Assembly (NCBI GenBank): GCA_034440495.1
Contig: JAWXCE010000077.1
Location: forward strand, 1 to 47,934
From: JAWXCE01 sp034440495
Lineage (GTDB): Bacteria; Pseudomonadota; Alphaproteobacteria; Rhizobiales; Rhodomicrobiaceae
Reading direction: 5' to 3'
DNA: 47,934 nucleotides
A model generated the notes under the pieces. It was given only the letters and a program-made list of their open reading frames with translations, was not told the origin of the DNA and made no database searches. Both the position numbers and the translations under genes were made by a program. Positions 34,517 through 41,763 of this stretch are shown here, piece by piece; the stretch's first letter is position 1, and the number at the start of each line of letters is the position of its first letter.

Positions 34517-35722
34517 TTAGTATACTACCGGTTTGTCGATCATGTGCTTGTGGCTGCCCAACTTGCCGTTTGCCACCATCGACCCGAGCGCCTCCACCAC
34601 CACGCGCACGCCGAACAGCGCGGTGATGTCGGATGTATCGTAAGGCGGCGAAACCTCCACCACCTCCAGCCCGCACAGACCCTCCGCCGCGACCAGCCCC
34701 AGTATTTTCAGCGCCTCGCGCGGCAGGAAGCCGCCCGGTTCGGGCCAGCCAGTGCCAGGCACGAAGCCGCAATCGATGCTGTCCACGTCGAATGAAATGT
34801 AGACCGCGTCGGCATCTTTCCACGCCAGTTCCAGCGCGATCTCGGCGGCTTTCTCCAGCCCCAGCTTCTCGATATCGGCGATGGTGAGGACATTGGTGTT
34901 GCGCTTGCGGGCCTCGGCGACCCCATAGCGCGGCACCTGCCAGCCACCAATGCCAAGCTGCACGAGGTTCGTCGCGGGCACATTCGGCAGGTTGGTCGCC
35001 CAGAACCACGGCGTGGTGTGCATCCGCTCGTCCAGGTCTTTCTCCTGGATGTCGATATGCCGGTCGAAATGGATGATGCCAATGCGTTTGCTGGTACACT
35101 GCGCAATGCCGCGCACACATGGGAAGCCGATGGAATGGTCGCCCCCCAGCATGACCGGTAGCGCGCCGGAGGACGCCACATGCGCTACGCCGCGCGTTAT
35201 CTGATCGAAGCTTTTCTCCAGGTTGGCGGGAATGGTGAACACGTCGCCCGCGTCGCACAGCGTCATCTGCTCGCGCAGATCGACGCCCATTTCATAGTTA
35301 TAGGGCGTATAGAGCGCGGAGATGCGACGGATGCCCTGCGGGCCAAAGCGGGTGCCGGGGCGGTAGGTGGTGCCACTGTCGAAGGGGATGCCGATCACGG
35401 CGGCGTCGTATTTCGACACGTCGCGCACGTTCTCGACATAGGGCGCTTTCAGGAAGGTGTTGATGCCCGCGAAATGGGGCAGCTCGCCGCGCGCGAAAGT
35501 GGGGATGGACTTGTCCGTCAGGCACTCCGCGCCGGGCAGGCCCATGTCAAGCGCCCATTGCTGCTCGCGCCGCCAACCGTCCTCGGGCAGTTTACCCTCC
35601 GCGTCGAGCGCTTTCCAGCCTTGCGTTTCGCGCGCGTTGAAATCCGGGTGATGGCAGCGGTTCCGTATTACAGAAGACAGCGAACCAGCGCGGCGTGCGC
35701 TTCGGCGAGGGGTGTCAAACAT
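34517..35722 (-). CDS. gdmH: Arginase-family ureohydrolase, probable Ni-dependent guanidine hydrolase
   Basis: 401 residues, about 90 longer than a classical agmatinase because of an N-terminal extension. The binuclear metal site is intact: His196 in 'GGDHS', Asp220/His222/Asp224 in 'HFDRHID', Asp312/Asp314 in 'SFDVDSID'. Unlike agmatinases ('FDAH', 'GTGTPEPGG') it has Arg221 between the metal ligands and Trp326 in 'GTGWPEPGG', plus 'GINTFLKAPY' in the extension. I associate these with the Synechocystis Sll1077 (GdmH) type, which cleaves guanidine to urea and ammonia. Last structural gene after an ABC transporter controlled by a guanidine-I riboswitch, facing a urease locus. Start ATG has GGAG 9 bases upstream and overlaps the ATPase gene by 8 bases. 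An agmatinase or guanidinobutyrase role is the alternative. Confidence 0.75.
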   Translation of the reverse strand: MFDTPRRSARRAGSLSSVIRNRCHHPDFNARETQGWKALDAEGKLPEDGWRREQQWALDMGLPGAECLTDKSIPTFARGELPHFAGINTFLKAPYVENVRDVSKYDAAVIGIPFDSGTTYRPGTRFGPQGIRRISALYTPYNYEMGVDLREQMTLCDAGDVFTIPANLEKSFDQITRGVAHVASSGALPVMLGGDHSIGFPCVRGIAQCTSKRIGIIHFDRHIDIQEKDLDERMHTTPWFWATNLPNVPATNLVQLGIGGWQVPRYGVAEARKRNTNVLTIADIEKLGLEKAAEIALELAWKDADAVYISFDVDSIDCGFVPGTGWPEPGGFLPREALKILGLVAAEGLCGLEVVEVSPPYDTSDITALFGVRVVVEALGSMVANGKLGSHKHMIDKPVVY

Positions 35723-36509
35723 GGGCTAGAACTCCGTTCATGGTCTCGGGCGGGCCACCGAGCACTGGCTGCAATAGCCCGGCGTGCTTCCCGTTTTTGA
35801 GGGCGATGTCATAAGTAATCGTCGCGCCATAAGCGGTTGGCGCCTGCGCGTCGTGGCGAATTTTATCGAACACAATCAGGCGGGTGCCAAGCTTGAAGGC
35901 TTCGGTAATGTCATGCGTCACCATGAAAATGGTCATGCCCGTTTCGCGCCAGATGTTCAAGAGCAAGTCGTGCATGTCGGCGCGGATGCCGGGGTCAAGC
36001 GCCCCGAAAGGTTCGTCCATCAGCAGCACTTTGGGCTTTTTCATTAGCGCCTGCGCAATGGCGAGCCGCTGCTGCATGCCCCCCGATAGCTGACTAGGAT
36101 AGAGGTCTCGCGCATGGCCGAGGCCGATTTTTTGCAGCGTTTCCTCCACAGCCGCAAAAGCTTTCCTTCGCGCTCTGAAGAAGAGGCGTCCCGTAAAAGC
36201 GGACTTTTCAAATTCCGCCGCGAGGATCAGGTTCTCGGCGACCGTCATGTGCGGAAAAACCGAATAGCGTTGAAAAACAATGCCGCGCTCAGGATTAGGC
36301 TCCGGTGCGATGGCCTTGCCGTCGATAAAGATGCGGCCCTTGCGTGGCCGTTCCTGTCCGAGCAACAAACGCAAAAATGTGGATTTGCCGCAGCCCGATG
36401 CGCCAACTATGGTGCAGAAGGTGCCTTTGTCCACCTCTATGGACACACGCTCAAGAATACGCACATCGCCATAGCTGACGGCGACGTTTTTAACCTGCAC
36501 AAAACTCAT
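35715..36509 (-). CDS. ABC transporter ATPase, nitrate/taurine type (probable guanidine importer)
   Basis: 264 residues from the ATG at 36509. Walker A 'GASGCGKST' is at 36-44, Q-loop in 'GIVFQRYSVFPHM', signature 'LSGGMQQRLAIAQAL' and Walker B 'VLLMDEPFGALD'. It belongs to the NrtD/SsuB/TauB group. A 31-codon upstream extension would run into the permease gene and is discarded. The C-terminus has a roughly 50-residue extension ending 'GGPPETMNGVLAHV'. Lies 10 bases after the permease. Gene order (binding protein, permease, ATPase, ureohydrolase) resembles the cyanobacterial sll1080-1082/sll1077 set. Confidence 0.9.
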   Translation of the reverse strand: MSFVQVKNVAVSYGDVRILERVSIEVDKGTFCTIVGASGCGKSTFLRLLLGQERPRKGRIFIDGKAIAPEPNPERGIVFQRYSVFPHMTVAENLILAAEFEKSAFTGRLFFRARRKAFAAVEETLQKIGLGHARDLYPSQLSGGMQQRLAIAQALMKKPKVLLMDEPFGALDPGIRADMHDLLLNIWRETGMTIFMVTHDITEAFKLGTRLIVFDKIRHDAQAPTAYGATITYDIALKNGKHAGLLQPVLGGPPETMNGVLAHV

Positions 36510-36519
36510 AATGCGCCGC

Positions 36520-37368
36520 TCATAAAGCACCGGGGCCAAGATGCGCCCAGGCGAACTGACGTTTTGAGTATAGGTACAAAAGCCGATCGAGCGCGAAGGC
36601 AATCAGCGTGATCCAGATGACATAGGGCAGGATGATATCCATCGCGAGGTAGCGGCGGACAAGGAAAATGCGGTAGCCGAGGCCGCTGGTAGAGGCGATG
36701 GCCTCCGCCGAGATGAGAAATATCCACGCGGGGACAAGGCCTAGCCGAACAGCGGTGATGAGTTTGGGCAAGGTCTGCGGCACCACCACCCGCACAATCA
36801 TCTGCCAAGTGGACGCGCCAAGCGTTTCGGCCTTGATAATCTGCTCCGCTGGAATTTCAGTCACGGATTGCGACAGGCTGCGGATCATCACCGGAGCCGT
36901 GCCGACGATGATGAGCATAATTTTTGAAGCCTCTTCCAGTCCGAAGATAATAAACAGGATTGGCAGCACCGTGATGGGCGGAATGAGCGAAACCGCTGAA
37001 ACAAAAGGCGCAAACGTTATACGCGCCCGCGGAATAAAGCCGATCAGAATGCCCATACTGAGGGCGATCAGCGCGGATATGGTCATGCCCACGCCAAGAC
37101 GGTAAAGGCTTGCGCTAGTGTCGAGCCAAAGCAGGTAACTGCCGCTGCGCTGCTCCGGCGTGAAGGCGATTTGCGCGAACGCCACCGCCATCGACCAGAA
37201 CGACGGCAGCAACTTGTCGCTCGGGTTTTCCGCTAGCCGGATGCTGCTGGCGATCTGGTAGGAGGCGAGAAGCAGGATAAACGGGAGGGCGCCAAGAAAG
37301 ACGCTCTCCCCCCATCCAGGCTTCTGGTTGATTAATCGCAAAGCCAAACCCCGTTGTTCGTCATACAC
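36520..37368 (-). CDS. ABC transporter permease, nitrate/taurine type (probable guanidine importer)
   Basis: 282 residues, six predicted membrane spans, BPD_transp_1 family. The EAA loop that docks the ATPase is 'AETLGASTWQMIVRVVVPQT'. N-terminus is cytosolic ('MYDEQRGLALRLINQKPGW'). Forms the channel with the ATPase and the periplasmic binding protein encoded on either side. Separated from the binding-protein gene by 88 bases that carry a palindromic repeat. Confidence 0.9.
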   Translation of the reverse strand: MYDEQRGLALRLINQKPGWGESVFLGALPFILLLASYQIASSIRLAENPSDKLLPSFWSMAVAFAQIAFTPEQRSGSYLLWLDTSASLYRLGVGMTISALIALSMGILIGFIPRARITFAPFVSAVSLIPPITVLPILFIIFGLEEASKIMLIIVGTAPVMIRSLSQSVTEIPAEQIIKAETLGASTWQMIVRVVVPQTLPKLITAVRLGLVPAWIFLISAEAIASTSGLGYRIFLVRRYLAMDIILPYVIWITLIAFALDRLLYLYSKRQFAWAHLGPGAL

Positions 37369-37390
37369 GGACTTGACCCGTGCATTCAGT
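37360..37390. repeat. Short palindromic repeat motif between binding-protein and permease genes
   Basis: Core CACGGACTTGACCCGTG inside GTCAT...GCATTCAG. It is a member of the same 'GGGCTTGACCCGG' type as the copies at 14432 and 45748. Its placement after the first gene may let the binding protein be made in excess, a common feature of ABC operons. Confidence 0.5.
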
Positions 37391-37456
37391 CTGATTTTGC
37401 GGCGTATGTTTGGGTTGCCGGAGCAAAGACGACGACTGTGATGTTAGATCATCGGC

Positions 37457-38515
37457 CTAAAGCTTTCCTCCGGCCGCCATTTCCGTATAGGCCGGGTCAA
37501 AGCGAAGCGTGATTTTTGCCTTATCTCCCAGCGTCTTGCCGCCGGGAAACTCCATGCCAACGAAGTCCGGACTGGTCGCGCCCTGCCCCAGAATGCCTTT
37601 ATCAAACAGAAACTTGGCCACAAATTTCTGCGTTTCGATCAGCTTGGCGTCTTTGGTGAACTGCACCGCTTCGGCTGGTTTATAGAACATGGCCGTAGTG
37701 GCGAGTTGCGCATCGAAGCCTTTCAAGTCCGTGCCGGAGGCTTCCGCCATGGCCTGCTTGGCTTTTTTGCCCGCCGCGTCGTCTTTCGCCATGATGCCCA
37801 TTATTTCATACCAGGCGCCAACGAGCGCTTTGCCCAGCGCCGGATTATCTTTCAGCGTTGTCGTATTCACCACCATGAGATCGATGATTTCGCCCGGAAT
37901 TTTGGAGGAGTTAAACACTTCCTTCGAGCCGGGAGCGGCGGCGATCTCGGAAAGCAACGGGTTCCATGTGACGGCCGCGGTGACGTCGGGCGAGGCGTAA
38001 GCCGCCACGAGATCAGCGTCGGATGTGTTGACGATCGTCAGGTCTTTCTCCGACATGCCCGCGCCCTCAAGCGCACGCGCCAGCAGGTAATGCGAAACCG
38101 ACAGCTCAACCATGTTGACCTTTTGGCCCTTGATGTCAGCGAGCTTGTCCTTACCCTTCAGCACGATGCCGTCGTTGCCATTGGAGAAATCGCCGACGAC
38201 GAGCGCGGTCGTATCCACGCCGCCGCCAGCCGGGATGGCCAGCGCATCCATGTTGGTCATTGAGCAGCCGTCGTAAGCGCCTGCGGTGTATTGGTTTATA
38301 GACTCGATATAATCGTTGATTTTAACGATCTCGACCTTGATGCCGTATTTATCGGCCCATTTTTTCATGATGCCGCTGTCCTGAAGATATCCCCAGGGCA
38401 TCCATCCGGCGTAGATCGACCAGCAGACCTTGAAATCCTTCTTCGGCGCGGCGTGCGCGCTGAAAGTGAATGCAGCCAGTAATATGAAAAGACTGCGGGC
38501 TATCACGCGAAGCAT
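37457..38515 (-). CDS. ABC transporter periplasmic substrate-binding protein (NMT1/SsuA-like, probable guanidine)
   Basis: 352 residues. Signal peptide 'MLRVIARSLFILLAAFTFSA' with cleavage likely after 'SAHA'. The mature part is a type-2 periplasmic binding fold of the NMT1/taurine family ('CWSIYAGWMPWGYLQDSGI', 'AYDGCSMTNMDALAIPAGGG'). First gene of the operon, with AGGAGA six bases upstream of the ATG and the guanidine-I aptamer 93 bases upstream. Ligand assignment to guanidinium rests on the riboswitch and the ureohydrolase, not on the protein sequence itself. Confidence 0.88.
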   Translation of the reverse strand: MLRVIARSLFILLAAFTFSAHAAPKKDFKVCWSIYAGWMPWGYLQDSGIMKKWADKYGIKVEIVKINDYIESINQYTAGAYDGCSMTNMDALAIPAGGGVDTTALVVGDFSNGNDGIVLKGKDKLADIKGQKVNMVELSVSHYLLARALEGAGMSEKDLTIVNTSDADLVAAYASPDVTAAVTWNPLLSEIAAAPGSKEVFNSSKIPGEIIDLMVVNTTTLKDNPALGKALVGAWYEIMGIMAKDDAAGKKAKQAMAEASGTDLKGFDAQLATTAMFYKPAEAVQFTKDAKLIETQKFVAKFLFDKGILGQGATSPDFVGMEFPGGKTLGDKAKITLRFDPAYTEMAAGGKL

Positions 38516-38556
38516 GTGCGTCTCCTATCCGTTTCGCCGCGACCGCGGCTCCCTTC

Positions 38557-38583
38557 AAAAACGGTGCGTAAAGCGCATAACCG
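38557..38583 (-). terminator. Possible expression-platform hairpin of the guanidine riboswitch
   Basis: On the minus strand CGG-TTA-TGCG-CTTTA-CGCA-CCG is followed by GTTTTT, a bulged 7-pair hairpin with a short U-run. Just upstream CTCCCGG (38581-38587) can pair with the aptamer's conserved CCGGGAG (38614-38620) or with GGGAG at 38549-38553. Alternative folding could switch termination or access to the ribosome binding site. The mechanism is not certain from sequence alone. Confidence 0.35.
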
Positions 38584-38607
38584 GGAGGGTCTGCGCCAGC
38601 AAACCGT

Positions 38608-38713
38608 GTGCATCTCCCGGGATTTTAGCCCGCCGTGTCCCCGGGTTAACCCCGGCTTGCGTCTCTCGGACCAGCGCCGCTTCATTGCGACCGGAACCCT
38701 AGACGCCCTGCAC
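38608..38713 (-). promoter_or_regulatory. Guanidine-I (ykkC) riboswitch aptamer
   Basis: Read on the minus strand the leader contains, in order, the hallmark ykkC elements: CTAGGGTTCCGG (38702-38691), GCTGGTCCGAGAGACGCA, then a GGGGTTAACCC stem segment, ACACGG, and GGGCTAAAATCCCGGGAGA. The closing stem P1 pairs GTGCA (38713-38709) with TGCAC (38612-38608). These match the class I guanidine riboswitch consensus nearly throughout. It precedes an ABC transporter-ureohydrolase operon and is expected to turn expression on when guanidinium binds. Confidence 0.95.
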
Positions 38714-38724
38714 GGCTGCCTACT

Positions 38725-38740
38725 TGCAAGTGGTGTGCCG
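38725..38740 (-). promoter_or_regulatory. Candidate sigma-54 promoter of the guanidine operon
   Basis: Minus-strand CGGCAC-ACCAC-TTGCA, with the invariant GG and GC ten bases apart; only the first base of TGGCAC differs. The predicted transcription start, 12 bases after the -12 C (38726), is 38714, one base before the first paired base of the riboswitch P1 stem. That positional agreement supports both calls. Implies RpoN and an enhancer-binding protein such as NtrC. Confidence 0.6.
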
Positions 38741-38810
38741 AATGAACTTGCAGTCATATCAAACCCTCGCACAACACTGCGGTCTGAGGCGCGCGGCCGC
38801 ATCGTGATGA

Positions 38811-38827
38811 TGCCTAGTTTATAGGCA
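38811..38827. promoter_or_regulatory. TGC-N11-GCA dyad, possible NtrC-type enhancer site
   Basis: TGCCTA-N5-TAGGCA, a 17-base perfect dyad with the TGC-N11-GCA geometry of NtrC sites, centred about 105 bases upstream of the predicted sigma-54 start at 38714. The inner bases differ from the best NtrC consensus. It also lies 11 bases after the DUF2130 stop, so a hairpin at the end of that gene is an alternative reading; there is no T-run. Confidence 0.35.
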
Positions 38828-38837
38828 CCTCGCTGGT

Positions 38838-40127
38838 TCACGTTTCAGCACCACCAAGAGCGGATTGAGACGGCGCTTCGAGCATTGGCGCATCAAGACT
38901 ATCGATTTCAGCTAACGCGCTGCCCGCTATCCCCTGGAGATCGCCATACATTCCCGCGGTCGCCTCAATGACAATGCGGATGTGCGTCTCGCGCTTGGCC
39001 CACTGCTTGGTCATCATCGTGCGCTCTTTTTCTAGATCGTCTTTCATGGCGCGGAAACGTTCGACAATGGCTTCGACGCGGTGGCGGAAGCGTGGGCCTG
39101 TCAGATATTGGTAAACCATCTCGGTTTTCGTCTGCTGGCCATCAGCGCTTTTGCGCGCCGCCGCCAGTTCGATTAGCGACTGGCGCAGCGCAATCGCGAC
39201 CGGGATGGCGCATTGCACCTCCGCCACCCAAACCCCCTCGACCAGATCGAGCGTGTTCATGCCTTTGGGTAGAGCGTGCGAAATGAGCAATGCAATGTCG
39301 GCCTTGGCGGCGCGCTGGTTGTCGCGAAGCTTGGGCAGCCATCCATCTACCCAGTTTTTAGTGCGCTTGGACTCCCACAATATCGTGCCGCATTCCTGGC
39401 CGGATGTCGTTGTTACCCTCTGAATAATGTCGCCGCCGAACTCACCCTTGCCCACCGGCTCAATACTGTCATGCGGAAATTTAGCCCGTAGCAACGCCTC
39501 AAGCTCGATCTCCTGCGCCTCGCCCTGCAATTGTTGCGAGCCTTGCTCGGCGCGACGTTTCAACTCCTCAATTTGACGCTGCATTGAGGCGATCTGCGTC
39601 TCTTTTTCAGTTACTTTCAAACGAAGCGCGCCTTCCGCCTCCAGTTTGGCCTTATCGCGCACGATCACAAGCGAGTCCTGCACACGCTTCTCGACCGTCA
39701 CGTCAAGTTCGCGTTTGGCGTCGTCCAATTCGCGCTGTTTTTTCAGGAAGTCAGCCTGCGCCTGCTGAGCCTCAGCGAGTTTCAAGTCGCGGGCTTTGAG
39801 TACTTCGGCTAGATTAGCCAGCTCGTTAGACTTCTGCGTAAGATCGTTTTCCAAGAGCAGCCGTGCTTTTTTGCCCTCCTCCGCTACAATACGGGTGCGC
39901 TCAGTGGCAATTTTCGTCGCAACCTGCTCTTCCAGTGACGACTGCTGCCGGGCTAGTTCAACCCTTTGAGCCTGCAGCGCAGCCTCGCGCCGGGCGACAT
40001 CGCCATCCTTCTCCGCCAGCTTACGCTCAAACTCGGTGCGCGTCGCTGCGAGCAAGGGAGCGGCCAGAGACTCATCAAGCTTGAAGGCCGTTTTGCAACT
40101 CGGGCAGGTAATAGTCTGGCTGCTCAC
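38838..40127 (-). CDS. DUF2130 family protein with nuclease-like C-terminal domain
   Basis: 429 residues from a GTG at 40127 (AGG six bases upstream). A longer ATG reading adds a hydrophobic stretch untypical of the family. N-terminal 'TCPSCKTAF' is half of a zinc ribbon (Cys8/Cys11). Residues about 30-215 form a long charged coiled coil. The DUF2130 domain follows with 'GKGEFGGDIIQRV' and 'GTILWESKRTKNWVDGWL', resembling the D...ExK core of restriction-endonuclease-like folds. Function unknown. No partner genes nearby suggest a defence system. Confidence 0.85.
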   Translation of the reverse strand: MSSQTITCPSCKTAFKLDESLAAPLLAATRTEFERKLAEKDGDVARREAALQAQRVELARQQSSLEEQVATKIATERTRIVAEEGKKARLLLENDLTQKSNELANLAEVLKARDLKLAEAQQAQADFLKKQRELDDAKRELDVTVEKRVQDSLVIVRDKAKLEAEGALRLKVTEKETQIASMQRQIEELKRRAEQGSQQLQGEAQEIELEALLRAKFPHDSIEPVGKGEFGGDIIQRVTTTSGQECGTILWESKRTKNWVDGWLPKLRDNQRAAKADIALLISHALPKGMNTLDLVEGVWVAEVQCAIPVAIALRQSLIELAAARKSADGQQTKTEMVYQYLTGPRFRHRVEAIVERFRAMKDDLEKERTMMTKQWAKRETHIRIVIEATAGMYGDLQGIAGSALAEIDSLDAPMLEAPSQSALGGAET

Positions 40128-40517
40128 AACATACCTTTCACCCCGCCACGCAAAGGCACCGGAGAACTGAAATTTCAAGAGAGGATAGACCGTAAAATAA
40201 ACAAGTGAAACTGAAAAGAACAAATAATGAACAGAAATTTTTTTATTGTGAGAATGATACTTTTAGTCGCCGAAAGCCACTGGCTAGCGCTGCATTAATA
40301 GGTCTAGGCTTCTTTCTTCGAAGCGAGAAAATTGATGATAAAAGTTACCATGCAGCAAGGTCGGGTTAAGATCCCGCCAGCCCGGTGTATTCGAAACTCG
40401 TGGCGCTTAGCTTGCGAGCCTGTTTGAACGACATGATGCTGGACGGATCAAGCAAAGTAGTGAAGGGGGCGACATTTGTTTAGTTTTGTCATCATTTACT
40501 ATTATGATAGGTGAATC
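40128..40517. other. Gap between DUF2130 gene and csoR
   Basis: About 390 bases without a supported gene. Contains several short GC-rich hairpin-forming stretches around 40360-40450 (for example GGTCGGGTTAAGATCCCGCC) but no recognisable tRNA, SRP RNA or other RNA gene. The right end is AT-rich. Confidence 0.4.
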
Positions 40518-40793
40518 TCAGCGGCTTTTGCGTCCCAGAACTTCGATCAGTTCAGCCACTTTTTTGCGTTGCTCTTCGGCGTTGCCGCTGGCGATAGCGT
40601 GTTCGACGCAATGGCTCACATGATTGCGTAGCAATTCCTCCTCGACCTTGCGCAGTGCGGCCTGCGCCGCTGAAATCTGCGTGATGATGTCGATACAATA
40701 GCGGTCATCTTCGATCATACGCGCAATGCCGCGCACCTGCCCCTCGACTTTACTAAGCCGCTGCAGGCATTTCTGTTTCGTTTCCTGATGCAT
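40518..40793 (-). CDS. csoR: CsoR-type copper-sensing repressor
   Basis: 91-residue all-helical CsoR/RcnR-family repressor. The Cu(I) ligand triad of CsoR is present with exact spacing: Cys33, His58 and Cys62 (C-x24-H-x3-C). RcnR and FrmR have other residues at these positions. 'QKCLQRLSKVEGQVRGIARM' is the family N-terminal helix. A matching GC-tract operator lies 10-26 bases upstream of its ATG, between it and the divergent copper-storage gene, consistent with autorepression relieved by Cu(I). Confidence 0.92.
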   Translation of the reverse strand: MHQETKQKCLQRLSKVEGQVRGIARMIEDDRYCIDIITQISAAQAALRKVEEELLRNHVSHCVEHAIASGNAEEQRKKVAELIEVLGRKSR

Positions 40794-40802
40794 GGAACTT
40801 TT

Positions 40803-40819
40803 ATACCCTCATGGGGTAT
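40803..40819. promoter_or_regulatory. CsoR operator between csoR and csp3
   Basis: Perfect inverted repeat ATACCC-TCATG-GGGTAT (6-base arms, 5-base centre), the GC-tract palindrome flanked by TA typical of CsoR-family sites. Located in the divergent intergenic region. The second site at 47515 shares arm and spacer lengths. Confidence 0.8.
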
Positions 40820-40894
40820 TACATTCAATATCTTTGCGCCTGGGATAAAGGTTTTTATCGCTGCGGAGGATAAGCGAAACAGCAGGAGAACCTT

Positions 40895-41236
40895 ATGCAC
40901 CACGATCATAAACTTTCATCGGATATGCAGGCCTGTATCGACGAATGTTTGCGCTGCCATTCCGTCTGCCTCGGCATGGCTATGCATCATTGCCTGGAAG
41001 CTGGCGGCAAACATATGGAGCCGATGCACTTCCGGCTGATGCTCACCTGCTCGGAAGCCTGCCAGGCGGCCGCCAATTTCATGCTCATCGGCACCGTGCA
41101 TCACAAGCATATGTGCGCGGAGTGCGCCGATGTCTGCGAGGACTGCGCCAAAAGCTGCGAGCAGGTTGGCGATATGCAGGAATGCGTCAATGCCTGCCGC
41201 GCTTGCGCCGAAAGCTGCCGCCGCATGGCGGCTTAA
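40895..41236 (+). CDS. csp3: Csp3-like four-helix copper-storage protein (DUF326)
   Basis: 113 residues with 16 Cys in CxxxC/CxxC spacing along the predicted four helices (Cys14, 18, 21, 25, 33, 52, 56, 74, 77, 81, 84, 88, 97, 101, 104, 108). His/Met-rich N-terminus. There is no Tat or Sec signal, so it matches the cytosolic Csp3 type that stores many Cu(I) ions inside the bundle, not the exported Csp1. Divergent from csoR across a shared operator. GGAG ribosome binding site. Confidence 0.9.
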   Translation: MHHDHKLSSDMQACIDECLRCHSVCLGMAMHHCLEAGGKHMEPMHFRLMLTCSEACQAAANFMLIGTVHHKHMCAECADVCEDCAKSCEQVGDMQECVNACRACAESCRRMAA

Positions 41237-41256
41237 TTTATCAAAGGAAAACTACT

Positions 41257-41700
41257 ATGAACCGCACAACTCTTACCGTGCTCAGTTTAGGTCTGATTTT
41301 CTCAACCTCTGCGATCGCACAATCCGACACTATGAAACCTGCGGCTGGTTTGCCCGCGGCGTGTACCTCCGCTCCAATGGGCAAGATGACGATGTCACAA
41401 AAGCCGCCCATGATGATGATGGACGACATGAACGAGACGCAGAAGGCATTTCACACGGCGATGATGAAAATGGAGCCAGCCATGATGCAGGGGATGATGA
41501 TTGCTGACCCGGACATCGCCTGGGCGTGCTCCATGATCCCGCATCATCAGAGTGCAATCGATATGTCCAAAGCCCTTCTGAAAACGGGCAACAATGCTGA
41601 AATGAAGTCACTCGCCGAGAAAATCATCACCGACCAGGAAAAAGAGATTGCCCAACTCACGGAATGGGTTGGAAAGCAGGCAAAACGCGCGGGCAAATAA
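41257..41700 (+). CDS. DUF305 periplasmic Met/His-rich protein
   Basis: 147 residues. Signal peptide 'MNRTTLTVLSLGLIFSTSAI' with cleavage after 'AIA'. Met-rich linker ('KMTMSQKPPMMMMDDM') then the DUF305 ferritin-like core with 'SMIPHHQSAIDMSKALL' and 'EKIITDQEKEIAQL'. The family is found in copper-resistance loci and may bind copper in the periplasm. I start at the ATG 41257 with AAAGGA upstream, 20 bases after csp3; a longer frame upstream is a csp3 shadow. Confidence 0.88.
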   Translation: MNRTTLTVLSLGLIFSTSAIAQSDTMKPAAGLPAACTSAPMGKMTMSQKPPMMMMDDMNETQKAFHTAMMKMEPAMMQGMMIADPDIAWACSMIPHHQSAIDMSKALLKTGNNAEMKSLAEKIITDQEKEIAQLTEWVGKQAKRAGK

Positions 41701-41727
41701 CTAATAACGCACCAATACCAAGGCATA

Positions 41728-41756
41728 GTAGCCGGACTATGTATAAGCCCGGCTAC
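41728..41756. terminator. Hairpin between convergent DUF305 genes
   Basis: Perfect 8-base stem GTAGCCGG / CCGGCTAC with a 13-base loop, in the 63-base space between the two convergent DUF305 genes. Suitable as a bidirectional terminator although no long T-run follows on either side. Confidence 0.55.
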
Positions 41757-41763
41757 GAAATAC

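Noticed and set aside
40350..40450. Possible structured RNA (SRP-like or tRNA-like) between the DUF2130 gene and csoR
   Set aside because: Short hairpins are present, but the conserved SRP tetraloop/asymmetric loop and tRNA T-loop/anticodon features cannot be found.
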